Notes under the pieces: generated by a model | Database searches by the model: none | What the model was told of the DNA's origin: nothing | Seen by the model: the letters and a program-made list of their open reading frames with translations, nothing else | In this document: positions 1 through 8,329 of the stretch, piece after piece | Position numbering within the stretch: the first letter of the stretch is position 1 | Layout of the letters: the number at the start of each line of letters is the position of its first letter | Position numbers and translations under genes: made by a program | Origin: Vibrio nigripulchritudo ATCC 27043 | GTDB taxonomy: Bacteria; Pseudomonadota; Gammaproteobacteria; Enterobacterales; Vibrionaceae | Assembly: GCF_000222685.1 (NCBI RefSeq) | Contig: NZ_AFWJ01000322.1 | Span: 1-64,000, forward strand | Reading direction: 5' to 3' | DNA length: 64,000 nucleotides

Positions 1-762
1 GGACGCCTGCACCCAACGCACTTAATACGTGCCTGGAGTATTTTTCAGCTTCTGCCGATGCAGAAAATCATTACAACAAACAGTGCCGAATTGCTTGGAG
101 CCGTTCCGCTTTCCTCGATTCGTCGCTTGTCCCGACATTCTGACCGCACCGTTGCGCACGCTATTTCGCTAAAAAGACTTTCAGCTGACGAACTTCGAAA
201 GATTGGATTCCACATTCGTTTTCATCGTTCAAGTGCACTCTTTGCGCGTTGCTGGCTACTGGTAGAAGGGGAAACGGAAGTATGGCTATTTAACGAGCTT
301 GCCCGATTACTTGATTACAACTTGGCAGCCGAGGGGGTTCAGATTATTGAGTTTGCTCAGTCTGGGCTTAAATCACTCGTGAAGGTCGCGCAGTCGTTCA
401 ATATAGACTGGCATGTGATTACCGACGGTGATGCCGCTGGTAAAAAGTACGCGGCTTCGGTAAGGAGCTTGCTCGATCACGAACAGGAGCGACACCGGTT
501 AACAGAGCTACCCGACAGAGACATAGAGCATTTTCTTTATGCCAACGGGTTTGAACCTTTCTTTAAAGAGTTGGTTAAAATCCCTTTGGATCACCCTATT
601 CCTCCTAAAAAGGTCATCGCCCGGGCACTCAAAAAGTACGCCAAACCAGACCTGGCACTCGCGATTGTGAGTTACTGCGAAGATAACGGCACCGAGCTGG
701 TGCCTATATTGATTCGCTGGACGCTTAAACGTGTCGTTAGCCTTGCTAATGGCAATCGTTAA
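1..762 (+). CDS. ybjD: OLD-family ATP-dependent endonuclease, C-terminal part (partial)
   Basis: The reading frame is open from the left edge to a TAA at 760-762, so about 253 C-terminal residues are visible and the start lies outside the window. The visible part is a TOPRIM nuclease domain: an LLVEGETE motif near visible residue 89 and an acidic DGDAAGKK motif near residue 145, the expected metal-binding residues. The sequence resembles the C-terminus of E. coli YbjD, an OLD-family protein with an N-terminal ABC-type ATPase, which is not visible here. Such proteins are thought to cut or process DNA. The 3' end overlaps the convergent DUF1097 gene by a few bases. Family assignment is firm; biological role is not established. 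Confidence 0.88.
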   Translation, partial: GRLHPTHLIRAWSIFQLLPMQKIITTNSAELLGAVPLSSIRRLSRHSDRTVAHAISLKRLSADELRKIGFHIRFHRSSALFARCWLLVEGETEVWLFNELARLLDYNLAAEGVQIIEFAQSGLKSLVKVAQSFNIDWHVITDGDAAGKKYAASVRSLLDHEQERHRLTELPDRDIEHFLYANGFEPFFKELVKIPLDHPIPPKKVIARALKKYAKPDLALAIVSYCEDNGTELVPILIRWTLKRVVSLANGNR

Positions 763-1229
763 GAAGTGGGTTGGGCTTCACGCTTAAGGTGAGTGTGAAG
801 CCACTGTCCACTGGCTTTCATGGAATAACCAAACACTCCACCTAAAATCAGTGATGGGATAACGATGCCCCAATCCCCGTTTGCTGCAAACGTTGCGCAG
901 CATCCAATAAAGGTTCCAGGTATATAACCCAGCCAGCTTTTCTTAGCCTGAATACACATGATGAATGCTACAATTGCAGTGACAACGTAACCTAAAATTT
1001 CGACACTCAGTAAATCAGAAAACGTGATGATAACCATTGCCCAGAAGACGCCAGAGAGATTGGTTAGAATTGAGGCTCCAAGCCCTTTCAATCCGTCTTG
1101 AGGAGAAGCGAAGTAGCTTGTACAACCCAGAAAGCCAGCCCAGCTGATTAAGCCGAGAGTAACCGATAACCAGCCCCAGATACCCGAGAGAATGCCTGTT
1201 GTGATAGCAATGGCAAAAAGTACGCTCAT
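759..1229 (-). CDS. DUF1097 inner-membrane protein
   Basis: This is a hydrophobic protein of about 156 residues with four to five predicted membrane segments, resembling the DUF1097 family (E. coli YcdZ). I chose the ATG at 1227-1229 (MSVLFAIAITTG) because it has an AGG Shine-Dalgarno about seven bases upstream and starts directly in a membrane helix. The frame stays open 15 codons further upstream but lacks a comparable site. The function of the family is unknown. It is convergent with ybjD, and the two stop codons overlap. Confidence 0.75.
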   Translation of the reverse strand: MSVLFAIAITTGILSGIWGWLSVTLGLISWAGFLGCTSYFASPQDGLKGLGASILTNLSGVFWAMVIITFSDLLSVEILGYVVTAIVAFIMCIQAKKSWLGYIPGTFIGCCATFAANGDWGIVIPSLILGGVFGYSMKASGQWLHTHLKREAQPTS

Positions 1230-1373
1230 TGTAAAACCTGTATTGCAGTCAAAAAGCGATGTTATATAAACCAATCACCGCTTCAAACGACTTACATCAC
1301 ATTTATATATTACTCAGTTGGGGTTATTGCATCATTCTGTTAAGGCAATCGAATACATCAATTCTTTTGATAC

Positions 1374-1401
1374 AAAAAAGAGCAGCAATTCAATGCTGCT
1401 C
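1374..1401 (-). terminator. Intrinsic terminator of the LysR gene
   Basis: A perfect 8-bp stem (GAGCAGCA/TGCTGCTC) with a 6-base loop is followed on the minus strand by six U residues, 26 bases after the LysR stop codon. Confidence 0.85.
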
Positions 1402-1426
1402 GGTTTTGTTACTTAAACATTCGAAA

Positions 1427-2332
1427 CTACAAAAGCGCTGGTTTGTTTTTCATCATTCTCAAACCTTCGCGCTTGATGCAATCGATAAGTGGGTTATCAA
1501 CCATGTCTGCTCGCCATATAAACGACAATGTACGCTCCATTTTAAGTTCTGGCACATTCAAAGCGACCAGCTGCCCCGATTCGATAAACCTTTCTACATC
1601 TAGGTATGGCAAACAGGTTAAGTAAGAACCATTGGCAACCATGCTCCGCAATACAGGGACGTGCTCATACTCGCGCCATACATCCAGATCGGCAATTAAA
1701 TTATGAATGTTGCTATCAAAAACTTTGCGCGTACCGGACCCGTGTTCTCGAAGCACCCATTTCGCCTGCTCCAATTGAGCAAGGCTCACCTTTTCTCTTT
1801 TAGCAAATGGGTGATGCGCCGCCGCTACTACCGTCAGGTGATCGCGACACCAAACCTCTTGGTTGATTCGATTGTCGTCACAGCGCCCCTCTATGATTCC
1901 AAGGTCGAATTTATAGTCAAGCACACCCTCTATTACACTGCGTGTACTTTTCACTTTCAGCGAAATACGCATCTCTGGAAAGTCGTTATCAATAATACTG
2001 ATAAGGTCGGGAACAAGGTGTTCTGCAGGCGTCTGACTTGCGCACAACCTCACTTCTCCACTCAGCAAATGCTGGTCGAAAAAGCCCAACTCTATCTGCT
2101 GCGCGTCTTGTAATAGCTTTTTAGCTTTAGGGCGAAGCCATGTACCCCAATGGGTGAGCATCATCCTTTTACCTTGCCTTTCGAACAAGGGGCGACCGAG
2201 CATTTTTTCGAGTTGAGCGAGAGACATGCTAGTGGCGGATTGGGTTAAGGCAAGGTTATCAGCAGCCTGGCTAACACTACCTGTGTCTGCCACCGCATCA
2301 AAAACAGCCAACTGTTTGAGTGAGTATCTCAT
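1427..2332 (-). CDS. LysR-family transcriptional regulator
   Basis: About 301 residues. The N-terminal winged helix-turn-helix (KQLAVFDAVADTGSVSQAAD...) is followed by a periplasmic-binding-like effector domain containing the GSGTR motif of the CysB/YeiE branch. The start is placed at MRYSLKQL (ATG at 2330-2332), where LysR proteins normally begin. A longer frame reaches 2380 but its extra codons lie inside the end of a repeat element. It is divergent from the focA-CBS gene, with the 265-bp repeat between them. By the usual LysR logic it may regulate that gene, but the effector is unknown. Confidence 0.87.
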   Translation of the reverse strand: MRYSLKQLAVFDAVADTGSVSQAADNLALTQSATSMSLAQLEKMLGRPLFERQGKRMMLTHWGTWLRPKAKKLLQDAQQIELGFFDQHLLSGEVRLCASQTPAEHLVPDLISIIDNDFPEMRISLKVKSTRSVIEGVLDYKFDLGIIEGRCDDNRINQEVWCRDHLTVVAAAHHPFAKREKVSLAQLEQAKWVLREHGSGTRKVFDSNIHNLIADLDVWREYEHVPVLRSMVANGSYLTCLPYLDVERFIESGQLVALNVPELKMERTLSFIWRADMVDNPLIDCIKREGLRMMKNKPALL

Positions 2333-2361
2333 AGGTTTCCTTTGAAGAACTTTGTTTTTCT

Positions 2362-2626
2362 TATACCCAAACCACCTCAAAATGCTGAGTTCAGAGCTTC
2401 ATCTTCTTTTTCAGTTCAAGGAGAAGAACGCAGTGGAATGACCAGTCCTTTCCAAGTTCTTAGACGATGAAATGGAAGAGAAGATGAGCTCCCAAGGGCG
2501 AGTTTGCTTGGCTTTCATACTTCGGTATCGATTTTTGATTTAGACCCACTAGACCTTCAAATCGATTTCTTGTCTGAAAACCAAGCAATTCTCGCTGAAC
2601 CAGTATCTTGAGGTGGTTTGGGTATA
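2362..2626. repeat. Palindrome-ended ~265-bp dispersed repeat, copy 1
   Basis: The element begins TATACCCAAACCACCTCAA and ends with its exact 19-base reverse complement. The interior matches the element at 58118-58383 over nearly its full length (shared blocks include TGAGCTCCCAAGGGCGAGTTT and TTCTCGCTGAACC). There is no coding capacity, so it is a MITE-like or structured intergenic repeat. It occupies most of the gap between the LysR gene and focA-CBS and separates their promoters. Confidence 0.85.
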
Positions 2627-2778
2627 TCTTTTTTTGGCTATTTTACATGCATCCAAACGCTTATCAATAAAACTGATGTGGATCCTGAAAATTATCAATT
2701 TTTATCGAGTTACGCTTCGCCCTATTCTGGTGTTGAGCCGTGCAGATAAGTGCACAGATTCATAAAGGAGAACACGTC

Positions 2779-2817
2779 ATGAATACGAGTATAAGGAGCA
2801 AATATGTCTGCACCTGA
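2779..2817 (+). CDS. Short upstream ORF overlapping the focA-CBS start
   Basis: The ATG at 2779 is preceded by AAAGGAG (2764-2770) at good spacing and encodes a 12-residue peptide (MNTSIRSKYVCT) ending in TGA at 2815-2817. It overlaps the first 14 bases of focA-CBS in a different frame, and the focA Shine-Dalgarno (AAGGAG, 2793-2798) lies inside it. It may be a leader peptide that couples or blocks initiation at focA. Translation is inferred only from the ribosome site; the peptide may have no function of its own. Confidence 0.35.
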   Translation: MNTSIRSKYVCT

Positions 2818-4252
2818 CTCTCATTTGAAGTTAATGAATACCCCACCTGAAATGATGGGGGAAGCAGAGAAATACGCAGTCAATAAGACAGCTAAGTCCA
2901 CAAGTACCACTATTTACCTTGCCATGATGGCGGGCGCATTTATCGGTCTGGCTTTTCTCTTCTATATCACTGTGACAACAGGAAGTGAAAATTCGTCCTG
3001 GGGACTCAGTCGCCTGGCTGGCGGCATCGCATTCAGTTTGGGTCTTATTTTAATAGTTATTGGTGGCGGTGAGTTGTTTACCAGTTCTGTTTTGTCCGCG
3101 ATAGCGCTGGCAAATCGCCAGATTTCAGCCAAAAAGATGCTGGCTACCTGGGGCAAGGTGTACATAGGCAACTTCTTCGGAGCAATGCTTCTTCTGGCGT
3201 TAGTTACCGCTGCTGGTTTGTACCAACTTGACCATGGGCAATGGGGACTGAACGCCCTGAACATCGCCCAGCACAAGGTACACCACACTCCGTTACAGGC
3301 TTTTGCCCTTGGTGTGCTTTGTAACCTGCTGGTTTGTCTGGCTATCTGGTTGTCTTTCTGCGCCACCAATGCAGCAACGAAAGCCGCCATGTTGATATTG
3401 CCTGTCGCCATGTTTGTCAGTAGCGGCTTTGAACACAGCGTTGCGAATATGTTCATGGTCCCGCTTGGAATGAGCATTCAGACTTTTGCTCCAGCGGAAT
3501 TCTGGACACAGGTTGGAACGTCTCCCGCTCAGTATGCGGATTTGAACTGGGTACAGTTTGTTACCGCAAACCTCATCCCTGTGACGCTTGGCAACATTGT
3601 GGGCGGAGCAGTCCTGGTCGGGCTTGCAAACTGGTCTATTTACAGCCGTCCAAAACTCAAAGCCGCCCAGATTCACCCAATTACAACAACACTAACAACG
3701 TCTTCGCTTAAGGAAACCACTATGAACACTAACGTCACCATCAAGGAACTCATTACTCTTCCTGCTTTTTCTCTATCAGCAGAAACACCAACTGCACAAG
3801 CTATTGATACGTTGATTGAATCAGGGTTACAAGGTGCGGCAGTAACCGATAAAAACGATCGCCTTGTTGGTTTCTTCTCAATCCATGATGTACTGGTTGA
3901 TCTTTGGTGTCAGGACTACATTCCACCAAAAGGGCAAAAAGTCGTCGACCTGATGAGCCGAGATGTGGTCGCGTTAGATGCTTCAGATTCTCTTCTCAAC
4001 ATTGCTGAGTATGTGTGTATAGACAAAAACCAGCTTTACCCAACAACCGATATGGGCATCGCGACCAGCTTTAGCACCCTATCACTGGAAGAAAGAGCAA
4101 AAAGCATGAAAACACATAAGCCGAAGTGCTACCCGGTTCTGGAGGGTGAAAAATACATTGGAATGGTGACAAGAATGGATGTTATCCAGGCACTACGCCC
4201 CATCTATGGTGAAAAGAAGGACGCCGAGAAAGCTAATTTAGAAATCGCTTAG
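2804..4252 (+). CDS. FocA/NirC-type formate-nitrite channel fused to a C-terminal CBS pair
   Basis: 482 residues. Residues ~30-285 form a six-helix formate/nitrite transporter domain. Family landmarks are the GGGELFTSS stretch, the re-entrant-type segments and the late FEHSVANMF motif. A linker (residues ~286-306) leads to two CBS domains (~307-470), which bind adenosine nucleotides in other proteins and could gate the channel. The linker encodes MNTNVTIKELITL after an internal ribosome site, so the CBS part may also be made separately. The start at 2804 has AAGGAG five bases upstream. FocA proteins are usually about 285 residues, so the fusion is notable. Formate, nitrite or another small anion is possible. 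Confidence 0.88.
   Translation: MSAPDSHLKLMNTPPEMMGEAEKYAVNKTAKSTSTTIYLAMMAGAFIGLAFLFYITVTTGSENSSWGLSRLAGGIAFSLGLILIVIGGGELFTSSVLSAIALANRQISAKKMLATWGKVYIGNFFGAMLLLALVTAAGLYQLDHGQWGLNALNIAQHKVHHTPLQAFALGVLCNLLVCLAIWLSFCATNAATKAAMLILPVAMFVSSGFEHSVANMFMVPLGMSIQTFAPAEFWTQVGTSPAQYADLNWVQFVTANLIPVTLGNIVGGAVLVGLANWSIYSRPKLKAAQIHPITTTLTTSSLKETTMNTNVTIKELITLPAFSLSAETPTAQAIDTLIESGLQGAAVTDKNDRLVGFFSIHDVLVDLWCQDYIPPKGQKVVDLMSRDVVALDASDSLLNIAEYVCIDKNQLYPTTDMGIATSFSTLSLEERAKSMKTHKPKCYPVLEGEKYIGMVTRMDVIQALRPIYGEKKDAEKANLEIA
3709..3724 (+). promoter_or_regulatory. Possible internal ribosome binding site before the CBS domains
   Basis: AAGGA (3710-3714) lies seven bases upstream of an in-frame ATG at 3722-3724, exactly at the junction between channel linker and CBS module. 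It could yield a free ~177-residue CBS protein in addition to the fusion. Confidence 0.4.
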
Positions 4253-4263
4253 CATTGTTAATT

Positions 4264-4290
4264 AAAAAAGCCCCCATTTCTGGGGGCTTC
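4264..4290. terminator. Bidirectional terminator between focA-CBS and yceI
   Basis: The hairpin GCCCCC-ATTTCT-GGGGGC is flanked by six A's on the left and TTCATT on the right. It serves yceI best (U6 on the minus strand) and could also end the focA transcript. Confidence 0.8.
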
Positions 4291-4318
4291 ATTCATACAC
4301 GAAGGGATGTGATATGAA

Positions 4319-4888
4319 TTACTTACGGATGCCTTCTACATGCAGTTCCATGTCTACGTAGCTTGATGCACCCATGACAGCAATGTTGAAGTCTTTAAGC
4401 TCTAGACGAGTTGTTCCAACAAAACCAGCACGGTAACCACCCCACGGGTCTTTACCTTCACCGATGAAATCAGCGTCGATAGTGATTGGGCTTGTTACAC
4501 CATGAAGAGTAAGATCACCTTCGATAGCTAGTTTGCCATTACCTTTATCAGTTACTTTCGTACTCTTGAAAGTCGCCTGAGAAAACTTACCTGTATTGAT
4601 GAAGTCAGAGCTACGCAAGTGCTTATCACGCTCTGAGTGGTTTGAATCAAGGCTAGTTGTATCAATAACAACGTTAACTTTAGATGCCGCAACATTGTTT
4701 GCATCGTAAGAGAAGTCGCCGCTAAACGTGTTGAAACGACCTTTAATAAAGCTGTAACCAAGGTGCGGAACTTTAAAGTTCACTGATGCGTGTGCACCTT
4801 TAGTATCAATGGCGTAATCCGCTGCGCTTGCTCCGAATGGCAGTGCCATTGCCAAAGCTAATCCTGTTGCGAAAATCGATTTTTTCAT
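4319..4888 (-). CDS. yceI: YceI-family periplasmic lipid-binding protein
   Basis: 189 residues with a clear signal peptide (MKKSIFATGLALAMALPFGASA, cleavage after ASA) and the whole YceI lipocalin-like barrel. The family motifs HLGYSFIKGRF, the HSERDKHLRSSDFI segment and LTLHGVTSPI are present. Homologues bind long isoprenoid or other amphiphilic lipids in the periplasm. Its start codon overlaps the stop of the cytochrome b561 gene (ATGA), so the two are translationally coupled. This pairing is common for yceI/yceJ and suggests a membrane quinone- or lipid-linked redox role. A second, diverged YceI protein is at 59003-59587. Confidence 0.92.
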   Translation of the reverse strand: MKKSIFATGLALAMALPFGASAADYAIDTKGAHASVNFKVPHLGYSFIKGRFNTFSGDFSYDANNVAASKVNVVIDTTSLDSNHSERDKHLRSSDFINTGKFSQATFKSTKVTDKGNGKLAIEGDLTLHGVTSPITIDADFIGEGKDPWGGYRAGFVGTTRLELKDFNIAVMGASSYVDMELHVEGIRK

Positions 4889-5424
4889 TTTGAAACTCCT
4901 ATCATTTTGCGTAGCGTGTCATCTTTATCGATGAAGTGATGTTTAAGTGCAGCAGCAGCGTGAATAACCACCAATCCGATTAAAGCGAAAGCCGCGTAAT
5001 AATGGATTGCCCCTGCTATGTCTGGTTGATTGGCAAACAACTCGCCCATAGAAGGCACTACAAACCAATCAAATACTTCGATTCCACGACCATCGGCCGT
5101 TGAAATTAGATATCCTGATGCAAACAAGGTAAACAGTAACAAGTACATCGCTATATGAGCCAATTTAGCCGCAAGTACTTCAAACGCTTTCCCTTCAATA
5201 GAAGGCTGAGCGCTGACATGCTTCCATACCAAACGAAACAAGGTTACAACCGCGAGGATCAAACCGACAGATTTGTGCCAGTATGGGGCTGTCTTGTACC
5301 ACTCGCTGTAGTAGGTCAGATCAACCATCCAGAGACCCACACCAAACAGCCCTATGACTGACAGTGCAGAGACCCAGTGTATGATCCTTGCAGTAAGCGA
5401 ATAATTTTTTGGTTTGTTGCTCAT
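4885..5424 (-). CDS. yceJ: Cytochrome b561-family membrane protein
   Basis: 179 residues with four membrane helices and the haem-ligand histidines of bacterial cytochrome b561: ARIIHWVSA, YWHKSVGL, AHIAMYLLL and the C-terminal VIHAAAALKHHF. It probably carries two b haems and passes electrons between quinol and an acceptor. It is the first gene of a two-gene operon with yceI. The 210-bp region upstream holds the promoter, but no clear operator is visible there. Confidence 0.9.
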   Translation of the reverse strand: MSNKPKNYSLTARIIHWVSALSVIGLFGVGLWMVDLTYYSEWYKTAPYWHKSVGLILAVVTLFRLVWKHVSAQPSIEGKAFEVLAAKLAHIAMYLLLFTLFASGYLISTADGRGIEVFDWFVVPSMGELFANQPDIAGAIHYYAAFALIGLVVIHAAAALKHHFIDKDDTLRKMIGVSK

Positions 5425-5634
5425 TTTGCTACTCGTTATTATTTATGTTTGTCACATGTTAGCTAACCTGTGTCAGCTGCAACAAAGTATTTACCAAAAT
5501 TTACTTACCAAAAAGTAGTACAAACTGATTGACTCATTCGAAAAATTTGAACGAAATTTGATGAACTATTGCAAATGATGAAGGTCGATACAGAATTTAC
5601 AGTGTAAAAATTGGATGGGAATCAAACTTAATCT

Positions 5635-5871
5635 TCATTTTTCAATACCATACAGTTCATCATCAATGTCAACCACTTTTCGTTCAATTACAGCTCTTGC
5701 GTCCATTAAAGCCTGGTTATAGATTGCAGGACCTGCCTTTTCTACAAAAAAGTCTAGAAGAAATTCTGCTTCAAACTGACCTACTTCTGTATCCAGTTCA
5801 TCGATCAGATACCGTTGAAGTTCTTCTACTAATTCATTTTTCTTGTCGCGTTCGATCTTAATATCGGTCAT
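5635..5871 (-). CDS. DUF2164 family protein
   Basis: A 78-residue acidic, all-helical protein (IERDKKNELVEELQRYLIDELDTEVGQFEAEFLLDFF as the core, written here only to identify the conserved segment near residues 6-43). The pattern matches DUF2164, a small uncharacterised family found across proteobacteria. It stands alone, divergent from msrP. No function can be assigned. Confidence 0.75.
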   Translation of the reverse strand: MTDIKIERDKKNELVEELQRYLIDELDTEVGQFEAEFLLDFFVEKAGPAIYNQALMDARAVIERKVVDIDDELYGIEK

Positions 5872-5976
5872 TGCCGTATTCTCCTATGAGTACTAGGGTC
5901 TGTTGACCTAATGAAAGTTTTTCTAATACCTTCAGGTCTATAATTGAAAGCATTGTATCAATACCAGGAGCCCACT

Positions 5977-6993
5977 ATGCTAATCCGGATCGCAAAATCT
6001 TGGCAGCTGAGAGACAACGATATTACTTCCGAGTCAGTTTATAATGAACGCCGGAATATATTGAAAAAGATGGGTATTCTTGCTGCGACAGCTCCTATAG
6101 CAGGAACCGCAAACGCTGGGATTTTCGATGTATTTAAATCAAAAGAGCCGGAACCAACCATTGATCCTCGTAAGCCTCTTAAATCCGTTCCATCTAAGTA
6201 CACCAATCGCACCCTGACTCTGACCCCAGAAGAAAAAATTCTTACCTATAACAACTTTTACGAGTTTGGCACCGCCAAACATCAGCCAGCAGAAAATGCG
6301 AAGGGGTTTAAAACAGACCCATGGCAAGTGGAAATAGGTGGTGAAGTGCATGAACCTTATACCATCGATTTTGCTGATATTCTGAATCAATTCGCGGTAG
6401 AGGACAGATACTACCGTTTCCGGTGCGTAGAAGCGTGGTCGATGAACGTACCTTGGTTGGGTTTCCCCATCAGTAAATTGATAGAAAAAGCAAAACCCAA
6501 GGGCAACGCCAAGTTTGTAGCGTTTCAAACCCTTTACGATCCTGAAAGAATGCCCGGTCAGAAATCCCGCAGTATTGGCGGAGGCATCGATTACCCATAC
6601 GTTGAAGGGTTGACCATTCAAGAAGCAATGCACCCGTTAGCGATCATGTCTGTTGGGCTTTACGGGAAAACACTTGCTCCTCAAAACGGCGCTCCGCTAA
6701 GGCTTATGGTTCCTTGGAAGTATGGGTTTAAAAGCATCAAATCCATAGTCAAAATTGTCCTGACTGAACATCAACCGCCCACAACCTGGAGTCAGCTTGT
6801 GCCGCATGAATACGGATTTTACGCGAACGTTAACCCCAATGTGGATCACCCTAGATGGAGTCAGGCGTCGGAACGCTTTATCGGAGAAGGGAAAATATTC
6901 AGTTCAACAAGACAGGATACGCTGATGTTTAACGGCTACGAAGACGAAGTCGCGAACTTGTACACTGGACTTGATCTGAACAGGAACTATTAA
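5977..6993 (+). CDS. msrP: Protein-methionine-sulfoxide reductase, molybdenum subunit MsrP
   Basis: About 338 residues. A Tat signal is visible near the N-terminus ([10 protein letters not shown] followed by a hydrophobic stretch and an ANAG cleavage region). The sulfite-oxidase-fold domain carries the molybdenum-ligand cysteine in FRCVEAWSM and the family blocks [12 protein letters not shown] and [12 protein letters not shown]. MsrP repairs oxidised methionines in periplasmic proteins, drawing electrons through MsrQ. The start at ATG 5977 is favoured by AGGAG seven bases upstream; the frame is open 11 codons earlier without a ribosome site. It overlaps msrQ by one base. Confidence 0.95.
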   Translation: MLIRIAKSWQLRDNDITSESVYNERRNILKKMGILAATAPIAGTANAGIFDVFKSKEPEPTIDPRKPLKSVPSKYTNRTLTLTPEEKILTYNNFYEFGTAKHQPAENAKGFKTDPWQVEIGGEVHEPYTIDFADILNQFAVEDRYYRFRCVEAWSMNVPWLGFPISKLIEKAKPKGNAKFVAFQTLYDPERMPGQKSRSIGGGIDYPYVEGLTIQEAMHPLAIMSVGLYGKTLAPQNGAPLRLMVPWKYGFKSIKSIVKIVLTEHQPPTTWSQLVPHEYGFYANVNPNVDHPRWSQASERFIGEGKIFSSTRQDTLMFNGYEDEVANLYTGLDLNRNY

Positions 6994-7592
6994 TGACGCT
7001 GAGTAATGCCCACATATTGATCGTCAAAACCCTGATTCATGCTGTTCAATGGTTTTCTCTAGTGTGGCTTTTCATGGCTGCGTTGAATGGTCACCTTGGT
7101 GCGGAACCCGTGGACGAACTCATTCATTTTACTGGGAAAGCGGCGTTAAACTCCTTGATTGCAACCATGCTGGTGACTCCTATTGTTCGCTGGCTTAAAG
7201 CTGGTCAGCTGATTCGAACACGTAGACTACTTGGCGTATTTACCTTTATGTGGGCTGCCCTCCACTTAATCACTTACATATCCCTTGATCTGGCTTATGA
7301 ATGGGCGCTAATTTTTGATGAGATTATCAGCAGACCATATCTGATTGTCGGGGCGATTAGCTGGATTATTCTTTTAGTTCTTACAGTTACATCAACGCAA
7401 CAAGCACAAAGAAAACTCAAAAAACGCTGGCAAGCTTTACATAATTGGGTCTATATCGCAGTCTTGTTGATTCCGATCCATTATCTTTGGTCTGTTAAAT
7501 CAACAGGAATTGAACCTGTTTTGTATCTAACTTCTTCATTTTTACTACTATTATTTAGAAAAGATAAAGTAAAACGTTGGTTAGTTAAGTAA
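6993..7592 (+). CDS. msrQ: Haem-binding membrane subunit MsrQ
   Basis: 199 residues with six predicted membrane helices and conserved histidines (LIHAVQW, LIHFTGKAAL, AALHLITY, LHNWVYIAV and IPIHYLW) typical of the ferric-reductase-like MsrQ/YedZ family. It takes electrons from the quinol pool or a flavin reductase and hands them to MsrP. The TAATG overlap with msrP shows coupled translation. A hairpin at 7590-7613 begins at its stop codon. Confidence 0.94.
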   Translation: MTLSNAHILIVKTLIHAVQWFSLVWLFMAALNGHLGAEPVDELIHFTGKAALNSLIATMLVTPIVRWLKAGQLIRTRRLLGVFTFMWAALHLITYISLDLAYEWALIFDEIISRPYLIVGAISWIILLVLTVTSTQQAQRKLKKRWQALHNWVYIAVLLIPIHYLWSVKSTGIEPVLYLTSSFLLLLFRKDKVKRWLVK

Positions 7593-7613
7593 GGAGAGCG
7601 TCAATTCTCCTTA
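7590..7613 (+). other. Hairpin at the end of msrQ
   Basis: TAAGGAGA and its exact reverse complement TCTCCTTA are separated by eight bases and begin at the msrQ stop codon. There is no U-tract, so it is more likely an mRNA-end or spacer structure than a full terminator. Confidence 0.45.
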
Positions 7614-7630
7614 CTCTGGGAGAATTTTGC

Positions 7631-8269
7631 TTGTTAAAAGACCTAGTCATTCAAGGACTGATTGATTTTCAGGAAGACTGCCTGAAACTGTGTGAGAGCC
7701 ACTACCCTACTGTACATAACCGAGGCATGAGCGAGCATCATCTCGGTCTTGCATTCGCCCGTAGAATGGCGAGTAAGTTCACAGAATACGACCACCCAAA
7801 TTACTTTGAATCCATAGAAAGCTTGCCAGTACCAGACCAACCTTTCCACTTCAGGGTGTCGTCAGACATTGGTACCGTTTGGGTACACAGCCACCATTTG
7901 ATCAGTGCAAGTAAAAGCTGCCGTGAAAAACTGATGCGAGATATCCATCAATGGCAGGCAGAATACGGATACGCCATTCAACCGAACGATCTTCTGGTTG
8001 TGATCGCTGATCATTGGTTTACTAAAAGTAAGTGGAGCCGAGAAATATTCAGCTGGTGGAACACGGAATTGCCTGAAGATACAGACCGTTATAAACAGCA
8101 GGGTGTTATGCTCTGGGAATCGGAACAATCCATTTACAAAGAGCTGGAAAAACGTTTCTCCATTAGCCCCTGTTATATGAACTTTGCTCATCCACTACGA
8201 AGACCTAACAACCAAGACCCTATCCTCAAATACATCCATTTATACTCAATTCTCGAATGGCATAGGTAG
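7631..8269 (+). CDS. Conserved-looking hypothetical protein
   Basis: A 212-residue soluble protein rich in His, Trp and Tyr, with no signal peptide and no family I recognise. The TTG start at 7631 is supported by GGGAG eight bases upstream; no better in-frame start exists nearby. Motif-like pieces include LAFARRMASKF, DIGTVWVHSHHL and DHWFTKSKWSREIFSWW. It follows msrQ by 38 bases and may be co-transcribed. No function is proposed. Confidence 0.65.
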   Translation: MLKDLVIQGLIDFQEDCLKLCESHYPTVHNRGMSEHHLGLAFARRMASKFTEYDHPNYFESIESLPVPDQPFHFRVSSDIGTVWVHSHHLISASKSCREKLMRDIHQWQAEYGYAIQPNDLLVVIADHWFTKSKWSREIFSWWNTELPEDTDRYKQQGVMLWESEQSIYKELEKRFSISPCYMNFAHPLRRPNNQDPILKYIHLYSILEWHR

Positions 8270-8329
8270 ACGATGTCATAAAGCTTTAATGAAACGCGTT
8301 CAAGCTAAAACAAAAACCTTGAAACGGTT

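Noticed and set aside
1259-1603. 114-codon open frame on the plus strand
   Set aside because: It lies antisense to the end of the LysR gene and its terminator, has no ribosome site and encodes no recognisable domain.
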